Shown: in pieces, positions 26,948-38,453 of the stretch | Layout: each line of letters opens with the position of its first letter | How positions within the stretch are numbered: position 1 is the first letter of the stretch | Assembly: GCA_028023455.1 (NCBI GenBank) | Contig: JAQFVV010012574.1 | Span: forward strand, 1,408,459 to 1,472,458 | Source: Epiperipatus broadwayi | Taxonomy: Eukaryota > Onychophora > Udeonychophora > Euonychophora > Peripatidae | Length of the DNA: 64,000 nt | Direction of reading: 5' to 3' | Program-made: the position numbers and the translations under genes | The notes under the pieces: model-generated | The model's input: the letters and a program-made list of their open reading frames with translations, nothing else | Databases searched by the model: none | What the model was told of the DNA's origin: nothing

Positions 26948-29666
26948 CATATAGGTTCCCAAACTTTTTCAGGCCACCGTCCCCTTTGCAAGACTAAATT
27001 TTATAACACCCTCCCCCTAAGTATAACAGTTTTCACATTCAATCTATTTTATATTTTTGGCATAAATAGCAACTAATGATACTGTACCAAATGATTCCTA
27101 ACCTGTAATTCATATGATGCACACATGATATAACATGATATCAAAGTCACACATCGAAATAAGGCATCAACATAAGCTCAATATCAATAACAAAAAGAAA
27201 AAAAAATTAAAGTTATTAAATTTAAGTTTAAATGAGTGAAATCAAACTAAAATTGATTATATTTCCTTATTTCTCTCTATTCAAAACTCTAATACCCTGC
27301 TAATTGGTACCATGAAGTTTTAGGTGGTATATCTTTGAAAGGCTCAAGCTAAACCTCACCTTTATGTGCCACTTTTGAGAAGAAAAAAATAATACTTTCA
27401 AAAAGGGCATACCACTACCAACAGCAACAACAACAACAACAAAAAATCAACATGTCAATAAATTTTCATTAACATACAAAGATTACAAAAATAATAATAT
27501 ATGAGGGATTTGAACTCAGACCTTCACATGACCCACTACTCTCAGTGCCATCTCATATTGCTGACTCACACATGTTGAAAAGATAAGTAATCACCAATAT
27601 ACGTATTTCATGCTAAACCAGCAATCATCAGTTGGTCTAGATTACTATCCTCACACATATATATAATCGGTGCTCAGCTTTATATTAAGATAGCCAATCT
27701 TCATACTTTAATGGACAGGCTTCAAACTATTCCAACTCACAACTCTTCAGTCTTCCATTTCATTGAAAATCTGATGATGGAACGTTCAAAGCCCTTGTTA
27801 GTGCCAAGGTTGTCATCCTATCCATGTTGACATATTAGTCATTCTGACCCTTCATGTACAGGAGAGTAATCAGATTTTCAATGAAATGGAAGGCTGAAGA
27901 GTTGTGAGTTGGAATAGTTTGAAGCCTGTCCATTAAAGTATGAAGATTGGCTAACTTAATATAAAGCTGAGCACTGATTATATATATGTGTGAGGATAGT
28001 AATCTAGACCAACTAATGATTGCTGGTTTAGCATGAAATACGTATATTGGTGATTATTTATCTTTTCAACATGTGTGTGATCAGGTGAGTCAGCAATATG
28101 AGATGGCACTGAGAATAGTGGGTCATGTGAAGGTCTGAGTTTGAATCCCGCACATATTACATATATAAAATGCAGGTTTAAACCTGTACAATGTATTAAA
28201 AATAATAATAATAATTTCATGCAAAGTAAGTTTCTCTTTTCTCAAATAGAACAATGTGTTAAAAGCAAACAACAGCAACAACAAACATATATATATAAAC
28301 ACACACATGCCTCAGCATACACAAAGCATTCCAGAAATTAATTTGGTAGAACTGTTTTAAAGTAGTAAAATCAAATAATAATTTATAGAGAAACAAAAAA
28401 AAATACAAATAATAAAAAAAACACAATAACATTTATAGCAACAAGACATAATGATAATAAATAAAAAAGTATACCATCCGGCTTCATTGTTTTTGTTCCA
28501 TTAACCATCTCTGGACTTATTAACTTTTAAGTGTGCTATAAACCATGACAACAAGGGCAGTGAAGGCTTCTCTTCTTCACAGCAAATTGTAGGCATTAAG
28601 GTGTTCATCACCATCAGCTAGCATCTGTGGCTATATGACAGCATCATAGGAGTTCAGTTGGTGCACTTACATTGGGAGTTTACTTCATTAGCATTTTAAT
28701 GATAAAATTTAGGCATTTTTATATTTCTTAGCTTTTTTTAGAAATCTTTATAATAATGACAGCAGCCAACCAAGAGTCAATCACGCAATTCTGGACAGAC
28801 TATAATTTGAAGCTAAACTCAGTTCTGCCTTTTTTCATAAAGTTCTCTACTGCTTTACAACTAGAATATTTCTCTTAGTTCAGAAAACCCTTAACCACCC
28901 AGAAAACAAAACATAACAAGGAAAACAATAAACTCAGAAGAGGTACCCCCCCCCATCACTTGCTGAAAGCCTTTTATAGCACAGCTATAGCAATACAAAT
29001 TGAGTACCCCTCTTTCACTATTACAACCGTTATTTCCAGTTTCTTGGATAATTGATCATAACACAACTTTTTTATCTTTCACTTCTTTCATTTTCCACTC
29101 AGACTCTTTTAATTCCTCAAGGAGTTCCATTTTACATATAGATTCTAATTTTAATACAATGAAAATAGCTTTTTCCATCTTTACAAAAGATTCAAAATCA
29201 AAAAAAAAAAAAACAAATCTGAGATATGACAAATTTTTAGATTCTCTCAGCTGATATTGACCTTAAATTACTTTATTTTGAAACAAAAAATATAATGCAC
29301 AAAATGACCACTTCTATCTATTAGTAAAATTTAAAATTAGCCATACAATAATAACCTGCATTTCTTTTAACTTGTTAATAGAGAAAAAAAGCATCAAACA
29401 TGTGCAAAACATTTATAATTACTCTGACTATCCCCCATTTTTATATATTCTTGCACATAAACAATTTATAAAATAACCATAAAATCAGCAAAATAACGTA
29501 AAACTTAGTGGTTTGAGAGTGAGTTAAAGTCAACGATCGGTGCATCCAGAGAAAAGGCAAGACCACCTGAACACCCCCCCAAATGCTTCTGAATTCACTA
29601 TCACCCACTATAAGTCTTCACTGCCCACAGGGTAAGAGGTGGTACCATCTACTTTGGGAAGCAGTG
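26948..29666. mobile_element. hAT-like DNA element with 8 bp target duplication, transposase not recognised
   Basis: The left end carries GGTTCCCAAACTTTTTCAGG and the right end, on the other strand, CACTGCTTCCCAAAGTAGAT. Both resemble hAT termini of the form CAG.G.TTCCCAAAC. CTCTAAAC (26940-26947) precedes the left end and CTCTACAC (29667-29674) follows the right end, an 8 bp duplication with one mismatch, which is the hAT target-site length. The interior holds a nested SINE-A fold-back (27500-28215) and no transposase motif that I can recognise, so the copy is non-autonomous or badly decayed. The terminal repeats share only about 15 of 25 bases, so the pairing of these two ends is plausible but not certain. 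Confidence 0.45.
27500..28215. mobile_element. SINE-A fold-back nested in the hAT-like element
   Basis: A reverse SINE-A copy (27500 to about 27855, running past the arm to GTTGACATATTAGTCATTCT) is followed by a forward, 5'-truncated copy starting at 27871 (CAGATTTTCAATGAAATGG). The paired arms are about 27505-27775 and 27871-28152 with a 95 bp centre. The B-box-like ends (GATTTGAACTC and GAGTTTGAATCCC) point outward. The forward copy ends in a short AAT run near 28200. Confidence 0.8.
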
Positions 29667-29674
29667 CTCTACAC

Positions 29675-31504
29675 GTTCACATATATAAGTATTGTTGTCT
29701 GATTAAAGAACTTTACAAAAAATGGATACAAAATTGAAAGCAAATTTACATTTGGCTTTAAGTATTTTGGACAAATATAATTATTAGATTTGAAAACCTT
29801 TTTTGTAATTGGTACTTTATTTCACAATATCATAAGCTGAAAAATATTTATAAAAATACATAAAATTCTTATTAAATTTCTAACATTTAAATTTATAAAC
29901 CTATGAAAGTCTTCCAATGCATATCATTAGCTAAAAATTCAAGTACAAAATGTTCAAATCACTCTACCAAATGTTTTGTTTTTTCAGCAGTGCCCTCTGT
30001 GAAGAAATATAAAGTCTAAACTTCAGAACAGCATGACTCAAAATCTTGTTATTTAAAATACAGACTTTCTTTTTATTAACAAAGGACATTGCTGAAAGGA
30101 TGTTAAATCAATTTATCTCTATCAATTTCTATAAAAAACCTAAAAGATTTTCAACTGAAATCAATTTTTTCATAAATCTAGGATTTTGGCTATAACTAGA
30201 TTCAAATTTTTTTTTAATAATTTCAACAAAAGTTACTTTATATTACTGACGATATTAATATCTTTTTTTCCTCTTATCATGTTAACTTAGTGAAAAATAG
30301 CAATCAAATAATTAATCAAAAATAAAAACGATTACTGGCATTTGAAGAACTCAAGGTTGTCACTTAGCTATACTAACTTTCAATTTCAGTATTTAATTCC
30401 ATTCTTATTTGACATTGCATTTTTTCTTTTTGTTCTGTTTTTTTTGTAATCCAAAAACATTGAAACAATATTTATTAAATTTCCTAGCGATATCCAGTAG
30501 AAAACACAATAAGATGTAAAATATTTTTGTAAGAAATTTATCAAGTATTTTTTTTTTCATATAATAATTTGCATCACAAAAGACTTTGTAAAATGATTAC
30601 TTATCAAATCCATTTACAAATATTTATTCATATCTTGCCCCATGCGATTTAGACAGTTATAGAGCTGAAGGTTCCTAGATCAATAATCCATTTGCTATTT
30701 TGATGCTCAGATATAACATGATTTCCCAATCAATTACTATTAGATTATTTTTTATGAAATAAATAATCAAATGATTTTATTGCTCAAAGATCAAGATCGG
30801 AGATGGCGCGGTCTGTATACCTTAAGCTCCAAAGTCTATCACTCCACTACCGCATTAAAACAGACAGGACATTTATTTATAGCTTTTTTCTTATATTAAT
30901 AAACTTTGTCTTGAATATATATATATATGCAAGTGTTCTTAGTTAGAGTAATTAGTTCGACTTTTTTTTTTTTTTTTTAGAGAGATTAATGAATTCTTTA
31001 GAAAACCTTTTTTTAATGTAAAAACTAAGCCTCTTTTAAATTGTTACAAAAAATATCAAAGAATTTATTTTAAAAAAAAAAGTAGTGGAAGTAGAAAATA
31101 AAATGGCAGAAATGTTACGTTTTCCTTTTTTATTTTTATGGAAAAAAAAATCATTAAATTCAGTAATAAAAAAAATTCGAATAAATGTTATTCACTAAAT
31201 ACTTTAATAAAATGAAATAATTTGATATAATAATATCCAAATTTGCATTAAAATTATATTTAAGCAATTATCGTTTAAACAAATGTTTTTGTCGTCGAAT
31301 ATTTGCTAAACTATAATTTAATGATCTTTCTCATTTTATGACTATTTTATAAAATCTTGAAAAAAAATTATTTAAAGTAATCAAAGTTAGTATACAGTAA
31401 TGAACTTTTAAAGAAAGTATATCAATACATTTTTCTATAAATGGTTTATTGCTCGTACTTATCAGTAGCTCCGAATACTAAAATGACTGAGCTGGGTTGC
31501 TATA
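29675..31504. other. AT-rich DNA, no gene recognised
   Basis: Nothing supported. A relatively GC-rich island at 30800-30855 has a tRNA A-box-like string on the minus strand (GGTAGTGGAGTGATAG) but no B box, so it is not called as an RNA gene. Confidence 0.45.
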
Positions 31505-31880
31505 TCAGGACCGTGATCCATGAATCTTGATGACCAGGGTCCACTGCATCAAAATTTACATGGGTATGACTATTCCATCATTGGATTTTCAATGCAATGG
31601 ATGAATGAATAGTTGGAAGGATGAAAAGATTGAAGCTCGTCCATTAAAGTTTGAGGCATTTCTATCTTAATATAAACTAGCACTAATTGTACATATGTGT
31701 AGGAGATTATGATCTGGGTTAACTGATAAATATTGGTTCTGCACAAAATACATATATTGGGGATTATGCATTTTTTCACATGTATAGGGCCATTTATATC
31801 AGTTGCTTGAAATGGGATGGAGAATAAATAGAGTGGAAAATCCTGAGTTCAAATCCCTCTACATATATGAACATTCAGTA
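31505..31880 (+). mobile_element. SINE-A copy, strongly diverged
   Basis: It keeps GGATTTTCAATGCAATGGA, GTCCATTAAAGTTTGAGG, ATACATATATTGGGGATTAT and the B-box-like GAGTTCAAATCCCTC near 31850, with many substitutions relative to the copy at 16.5 kb. It is an older insertion of the same family. Confidence 0.65.
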
Positions 31881-33139
31881 TAAGCAAGTTTCATACTGCC
31901 TTAAAAAAATGAATTAATTAAATATAGAAATTATTCAAGAAAAAAATGTAAATGTCAAAAAAATAGGAAGATATAAAAAAGATAAAGTTAATATGGAAAT
32001 AATGAATAAAATAGTAAAAATAAGAGAATATATATACATATATTTTTAAGAAAATTGTTTAAAAATATTAATAGTAAACTAAAATGTAAAACAATTAAAA
32101 CTTTGAGATAATGACTAGAAAGGGAAATATGATAGTATGTGGATTTGATGTGAAATTTATCTCTTGTAAAATAAATAATGATAAATATGTGTGTGTTCTC
32201 TTTTCATTTTATAATTTTTTTCATTGTTTAATTCTTCCATAACTAAATAACATAATTAAATAGAGGCTAATTTTGTAAAATTTTATTTTCCATATATGTG
32301 ACTTCAGTATGAATAAAATTTGTGACAAAAGAAAACTTTTTTTATATAATTATTATTCAAATTAATTTAAAACACATCTCAAAAAAACAAAAATAATAAA
32401 AGCTATAAATTTATTTAAGGAAATAAAAAACAAAGCTGCTTTCTGTGTCAGCTAGGGGTTTTGTGTTTTATTTTCCATGATAAAAAATTAAATCTTTTAA
32501 AAACACCATATAGTTATTTTTCAAATGATTAAAATCAATCTTGACACAAAAAATTACTTTTAGAAACCTTTCTTTTATACAAATATGTTGTAATTCAATT
32601 GTTACTAATTTATTTTTTTCTGATTTAATATAATATCTGGTAAAATGAAAATACACAGAAGAGGTAGTTTTTTAATATTTAGCTTTAATGCTGCCTAGCA
32701 TGCTTTCAATATATTTTTTACTATATCATATTCATGGCATATTCATTTTACCAAATATAATGTAAATAATTATCATTTTGTGCAATTTGAGTTCTGCAAT
32801 CTGACTTTTGCATTATACAACTGTTTTGTTGATAAACTAATGACAACTAAAAAAAGTAAAATATAGATTCATTGCCATTCTACTTAACAATTCTCCATAA
32901 AATAGCATATTGATACACAGACCATTCAAGTGATATTTGAATAACATCATGGCCAGAAAAATTTGATCAGTGTTTGACATGCATGAAATTGGTTAAAAAA
33001 GAATTAGTGACTGGAAGTAAACGTATTTCAAAATTTCTTAAAATAATTATTTTTGAAAACAATGCACTGATAAAATACTTACTTTATTTACTTATGTATA
33101 GACTTAGATGCAAAAAGGAATTTGGTGATAACTGAAAGA
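31881..33139. other. AT-rich DNA, no gene recognised
   Basis: No coding or structural feature supported. Confidence 0.5.
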
Positions 33140-33365
33140 AAACCCTTTGCTTCCTCTTGGAAGTCTTAAGGGGAATGAGCAAGGCAAATTCCTAATGTTC
33201 ACTTCATATATTCTTATCATTGCATCTGTTATTACCATATGATTATTCATATAGTATATAAACATAGATGGACTGTTAACTAATACACATTAGTCAACAT
33301 GGTGAGTATATTGGCTTTTTACCTCTGACTTTAATATCAAAAACATTATGGTCTTTTTTTTAGTT
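33140..33365 (-). repeat. Dispersed repeat with a conserved peptide, copy 2
   Basis: The minus strand encodes LVNSPSMFIYYMNNHMVIT, then YEVNIRNLPCSFPLRLPRG without a stop in that stretch. It is clearly related to the copy at 23845-24060. It lies just upstream of, and opposite to, the RTE LINE beginning near 33480. The family is not recognised; a decayed 5' region of some LINE is one possibility. Confidence 0.55.
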
Positions 33366-33479
33366 GCTGATAGCTATTAATTGTGATCATTTGAGTTTTC
33401 TTGAAGGTAGAATGAATGTGTATGTGAATGAATATTTTTTCTAATAGACATTTACAATGATGGTAGACAAAAATAAATT

Positions 33480-35010
33480 ATGGCCCTTTGTCCCAAGAGA
33501 CTGTAAAGTTGCTAGCCAAGGCAGCAGTTAGTAGCTGAAGAGGGAGTGTGCTAAGAATCTCCTGATTGTGGACCCAGACTACCAGTTCATGATGACCTTT
33601 TATTTAGATACTTACAACTGCAGATCACTTTCAAGTAAAGGAAGATCGAAAGAATTGGATGAAAAACTGTCTAATATTAAATGAGACATTATTGGACTTT
33701 GTGAAATTAGAAGAAAAGGTGCAGATATAATTGATTTAAAAAATGAGCATGCACTATAAAAAGTGGAAGAACAAAATTGTGGAGATTGATAGTTTATCAG
33801 AAAGAGTGGCAAGATTAGTTATTCAACTTAATAACAGGTATCAAATGCAAATAATTCAGATTTATACCCCAACAAGTTCTCATTATGATGACAAAATAAA
33901 GGATTTTTATATGGATGTACAAAAAGCTTTTGATCTGAACAAACAACATTTCTAGAATTATTAAGTAAACAATTGAAAGATGAAAGTGCTGTAGATAAAT
34001 TTGATTATGGTGAAAGAAATGAGAGAGGATTTGGACTTGAGAAGCTTGCAGGAAAAGAAAAACTTTATATTATGAATTTTTTTTTTTTTTTTTTTTAGAA
34101 AAATGTTAAACAGAAATGGACATGGAAACATCCAAATATAGCTTCAACAGATTTAGATTATATTTTTACTAATAAAAAATAAGTATTTCAAGATTGCAAT
34201 GTCCTTAATAAATTCAACACAGGAAATAATCATCAATTAAGAAATATAAATGTTAATGCAAAACTAGAGACAAAAATTATTTTAAAAAACAATATTCACA
34301 CTTGGTATTTCTAATCTTCAGAAATATTCTAATGAAGTTAATTTATAACTTGCTAATCCTCTTCAAATATTAACAGATTTTAAATATGATTCAGATTTGA
34401 ATGAAACCAGTTGACCAAAAAAATTTCTATTGAGATAAGACAATTTATGAAGAAAACCAAGGAATATGAAAGTATACAAAAATAATGAATTAAGAAAGAT
34501 TGCATATCTCAAGTTTTGTAAAATGGCATGAAAAAGTTGTTAATGATATAAAAAAATATAATTGTGAACTTGCAAAAAAAACTATAGAAGGAAATAAAAA
34601 TCTCATTAGTGCAAAATAACATCTTGGTACTAGTATAAAACATTTCTGCAATAAGAAAAAAAAGAAACTATTACTAAAAAAGAGAGATGACATCATGAAA
34701 TGTGTAGAAGAATTCTAGCAGTAGTTATATAGCAATAAAGAACAAGGAAAAATATCCTACAACTACTATATCTTTTGAATTGCTTATGATTTTAAATGAA
34801 GAAGTAAGATATGCAATTACATATATGAAGAATGAAAAAGCTTGAGATAATGATGCAATTATAATAAATATCTTAAAAGAAACAGATGAAGATATAGAAA
34901 ACGTTTTGACAAAGTTATATACCAAATATCTAAATGATAAAAGTGTACCAGATGATTGAAAGAATATAGTATTAAAATTAATATTTTTAAAAGATGATAA
35001 AGAAGATATT
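33480..35010 (+). pseudogene. RTE-type LINE, 5' half: endonuclease and start of RT
   Basis: This is the first half of one RTE element. From about 33607 the translation gives the endonuclease blocks DIIGLCEIRRKG, IQIYTPTSSHYDD, WTWKHPN and LDYIFTN, all typical of RTE/BovB-like LINEs. The RT begins with YAITYMKNEKA near 34810 and reaches LIFLKDDKEDI at 35010. The frame is littered with stops and shifts. Two fall at positions that are Trp in the family: IK*DIIGL near 33688 and VPDD*KN near 34957, both TGA. At 35010 the element is cut by a 3.4 kb insertion and resumes at 38454 in frame (DIRNYK). Confidence 0.8.
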
Positions 35011-36330
35011 TTGTAAGTATTTAAATAAATGGATAGCAAATATTATTGATTATGAAGAATTTTGCATTAAAAATACAGATTCTATTATAAATAAATTAAT
35101 TAAGATACAACTGAATAGAAACCAAAGTATTTTTACAATGAATCTTGAGAAAATGTATCCTAGTATTCCAAGAATTAAGAGTATACAAATATTAATACAG
35201 AAATAATCTATGTGCATTAATGATATAAATATAATATATATTATAGAAGAAGGTTTAACATTAATACATAATAGCTTAAATACATATTATGGAAGATTTA
35301 ATATTGATACATAATAACTTATATTTCAAATGCAGTAGTGAATATTGGAGTGTACATAAAGGATGGGTAATAGGTTGTGCAATTAATGAACTAGTAGCAT
35401 CAATATTTATTAATGAATTGGAAATGAAAATAGTTTTAAAAGAATAATAAATCAAGAAATAACACATTATTTTAGATATGTTAATGATATTTTAATAATT
35501 GGTAACAAGTGCTATAAATAATATTTATAAAAAATTTAATAATAGTATATACAATATAAAATTTACAATAATGAAATTTGATGTTAAAATAAAGCATTTA
35601 GATATAGATATTAAGATAGATAATGATAACAAAATTATATTAAAATTATTTCCTTAAAGAAGGTAAATTAAGAAAGATAATTCTATAGATTCACAACAGG
35701 TATAGATACAAAAAATGGCAATTATTAAAAATTTTAAACATAAAAATGATAGATATAACACAGAGAGAAATGTAGCTACTTTACAAAAGGAAGAATTTAT
35801 TGAATTATATACTAATTATGAATATATTCCTAAGAGTATTGAAAATATATTTTTTAATTATAAACTGCCTAATTCAAATATTAATAATAATTATATTATA
35901 AATAATAATAACAGATCTAAGAATAACAAAAAGTGAATAAAACTTTCACACTTCCCTATAATTTATCATATAATTACCAAAAATAAAAATTATATAAGTA
36001 AAAGCATTATTATAGGATGGTCAAATAGTAATAGGCAATTATAAAATAAGAGATGATATGAAATATAAAAAGGAGATTATATATAAAATTACTTGTGGAA
36101 GTTGATGCATGGTTTATTATGGATATACAGTGAAACTATTAGATGAAAGAGCAAAAGAACACAATAATGCTATTAATAGAAAAGATAATAGATCTACCTT
36201 ATATATTAATTATTTAAAATATGGACATAAAATAGATTGTGTCAAAAATATAAGTCCTTTAAATTATAAAGAAACTAATAGAAAATATATGAAACCAATT
36301 ACGTTAATTATAACAAATATAATTGTTTGA
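35011..36330 (+). pseudogene. Penelope-like element: reverse transcriptase and GIY-YIG endonuclease remnant
   Basis: Penelope elements encode an RT joined to a C-terminal GIY-YIG nuclease. The RT blocks visible here are NTDSIINKL and FTMNLEKMYPSIP near 35080-35165 (motif A region), then YFKCSSEYWSVHKGWVIGCA near 35325-35390 (motif B region), and HYFRYVNDILIIG near 35465-35505 (motif C, with Asn in place of the first catalytic Asp). Near 36080-36180, IIYKITCGS, VYYGYT and KEHNNAI give the GIY-YIG core, with a TGA between CGS and CMVYY. The N-terminus is missing at the insertion boundary. Frames change several times, so the copy is dead. Confidence 0.75.
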
Positions 36331-36484
36331 ACATATATAAGACATCAATTAATTTGACTAATAATTGGCTAATGATAAATGAATGGAAGGTTATGTAATA
36401 TACATTTAGACAGGTTTTTTTAAATTTTTTTTTGTCCTTTTTATGTCTTAAAAATATTGTATGGTTTTAACATGTTATATCACT

Positions 36485-38340
36485 ATGTACGCAGTGAGAG
36501 ATTTTCTGGATAGTTGGAGTAATACAAGAGTAGGGCTACTATTTAAAGGAAAGGGTAAGGATCATAGAAAGTTAATAGCTGTAATATTAATGTTATATAA
36601 AGTTTTTGTATATATGGTGGCTGGGAGGATCGCAAAATGGATGGAAGAAAATAATATAATAGGAGAAATGCAAGAAGGTTTTTAATCAGCGTAGTTACAC
36701 AACTTACAGATATGAGTAAAAGTATAGATAGACAGTTATATATAATCTTTATAGTTATAGAAAAGGCACATGATAGAGTAAACATAAATAGGTTATGTGT
36801 AATTTTGAAAAAATTTGGGAATGGATGGGGCTTTAAATGAATCTTCTTAAGAGATTGTATGAAAATAATTACACATATCAATTAGGGATATAAAATTAGT
36901 TAAAGTTAAAAATGAGATGGGACTAAGGCAACCTATTTTGTTTTTGTTGTATTTGAGAGAAATGGAGAGAGCAATAAAAAGATTAGAAAAAGGGTTAGAG
37001 ATACCATTAATAGGTGGCAAAGGAGTTTATACATTACTGGGTCTTTTATTTGCAGATGATGTCTTCTTGTGTGCAGAAAGAAGGGAAGATATGGAAGTTA
37101 TACTGAGGACATGCATAAGGGTGGCTAAAGAGATGGGGATAATACTGGGGAAAGAGAAGACAAAGAGTTTTTATTGGGGAATATAAAGTTAAGCATGCTG
37201 AATATGTATAACTATTTGGGAATCATCTTAAGTAATCATAGAAATTGCTTGGATGAATGGGTAAAAAAATTGATAAATGAAGCAAAGAAAAGAAAGGTAC
37301 TGATAAAGAAATTAACAGTGTTTTCATATAATAAATATGATGTAGCTAGAATTGTATGGAAAGGAGTGGCAGTAGCAGGGTTAACATATGGGGTTATTAG
37401 ATTATTTTGAAAAAGTACAAAGAGAAGTAGGAACACATGCATTAGATGCAGAAGTGTGGATGGCAAAGGAGGCAATTCAAGGAGAAATGGGATTATCAAG
37501 TTTTTATATGAGAGATGCAAAAAGCAAAATGAAAATGTTTGGTAGATTGTAGTTTATGGATAATAAGGGAATAGCCAAAATAGTATTTGATTGAATTATG
37601 AGTAAAGCAAGATGGATGAGAAAGGTAGTACAGTATGTAGAAGATTTTGAATAAAAAATTTATGTCAGTATACTTATACAAAAGGTAGGATGATTGTGTT
37701 AGAAGAATGTTGAATGTAATAGTTGCAAGGAATGGGATAGAAAAATAGATACATTAATAAAAAATGGAGAGTTGGAGAGATGGAAATCTAGTATAAAGAC
37801 TAAAAAGAGTTTAAATAGATATAGAACTAAACAGAATATTGGCTGTGAATTAATTTATGATAATAGCAAGGAAAGTAGTTTACTGTTTAAGGCTCAAACA
37901 GGATCTTTAGCAACAAGAGAATATTCACATAAATGAAAAATGTGGGTGATTTAGTTCGCAAGTTGTGTAAGGAAGGCATAGAAAATATTAGGCATCTGTT
38001 AATTGAATGTAAATGTTTGCAAATAGAAAGGGCACAAATAATAAAGTTATGGGAAAATAAATATAAACAAAGGAATTATATAGAAGGTGGATTCTTGACT
38101 TTTCTGTTGGGTTTGTAAAAAATAAGAGGGATTTAGATATAAAGGCCATGGAGTTGACAAAGATTATATTGTGGAAATGGGATGGAGCTGAATAGAGAAG
38201 AATATGGGGGGAAATTAAGCTGGGAAATGGAAAGGAAAAGTAAAGTGGCTAAAACGTTTCTCTGGACATGATAGCTGAGAGATTCATGACTCTGATAAAG
38301 GAGAAATCACCATCATTGTAAATTAGTTAAAGCACAATAA
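36485..38340 (+). pseudogene. Second LINE (LINE-2), reverse transcriptase and C-terminal region
   Basis: A 5'-truncated non-LTR element. In order it shows VGLLFKGKGK and WMEENNIIGEMQEGF (RT start), FIVIEKAHDRVN near 36750 (motif A, with Val where the catalytic Asp should be), GLRQP...YLREMERAI near 36920 (motif B), LLFADDVFLCAERREDM near 37045 (motif C intact) and IVWKGVAVAGLTYG near 37350. Farther on are REVGTHALDAEVWM and QGEMGLSSFYMRDA, and near 37975 GIENIRHLLIEC, a Cys-His remnant. The blocks resemble LINEs of the Jockey/CR1/L2 group as seen in arthropods and molluscs; the exact clade is not assigned. Frames shift repeatedly. Confidence 0.7.
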
Positions 38341-38453
38341 AAAAGGCAAAATTAATATTTGCTGAAAAGAACTTTTTTGTGTATGATTATTATTATATGT
38401 ATATTGCTGATAAAGATATTTTATATTTCACTATATACTTGATTTGTTTAAAA

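Larger units (their letters stand above)
35011..38453. mobile_element. 3.4 kb composite insertion splitting the RTE LINE
   Basis: The RTE reading ...KDDKEDI stops at 35010 and resumes ...DIRNYK at 38454. AAGATATT occurs at both junctions (35003-35010 and 38454-38461), as expected of a target duplication. The insert holds a Penelope-like element (35011 to about 36330) followed by a second LINE fragment (36485-38340). Whether they arrived together or one after the other cannot be told from sequence alone. Confidence 0.65.

Noticed and set aside
30790-30860. tRNA-like island on the minus strand
   Set aside because: An A-box-like string is present, but no B box and no cloverleaf pairing that I could complete by eye.
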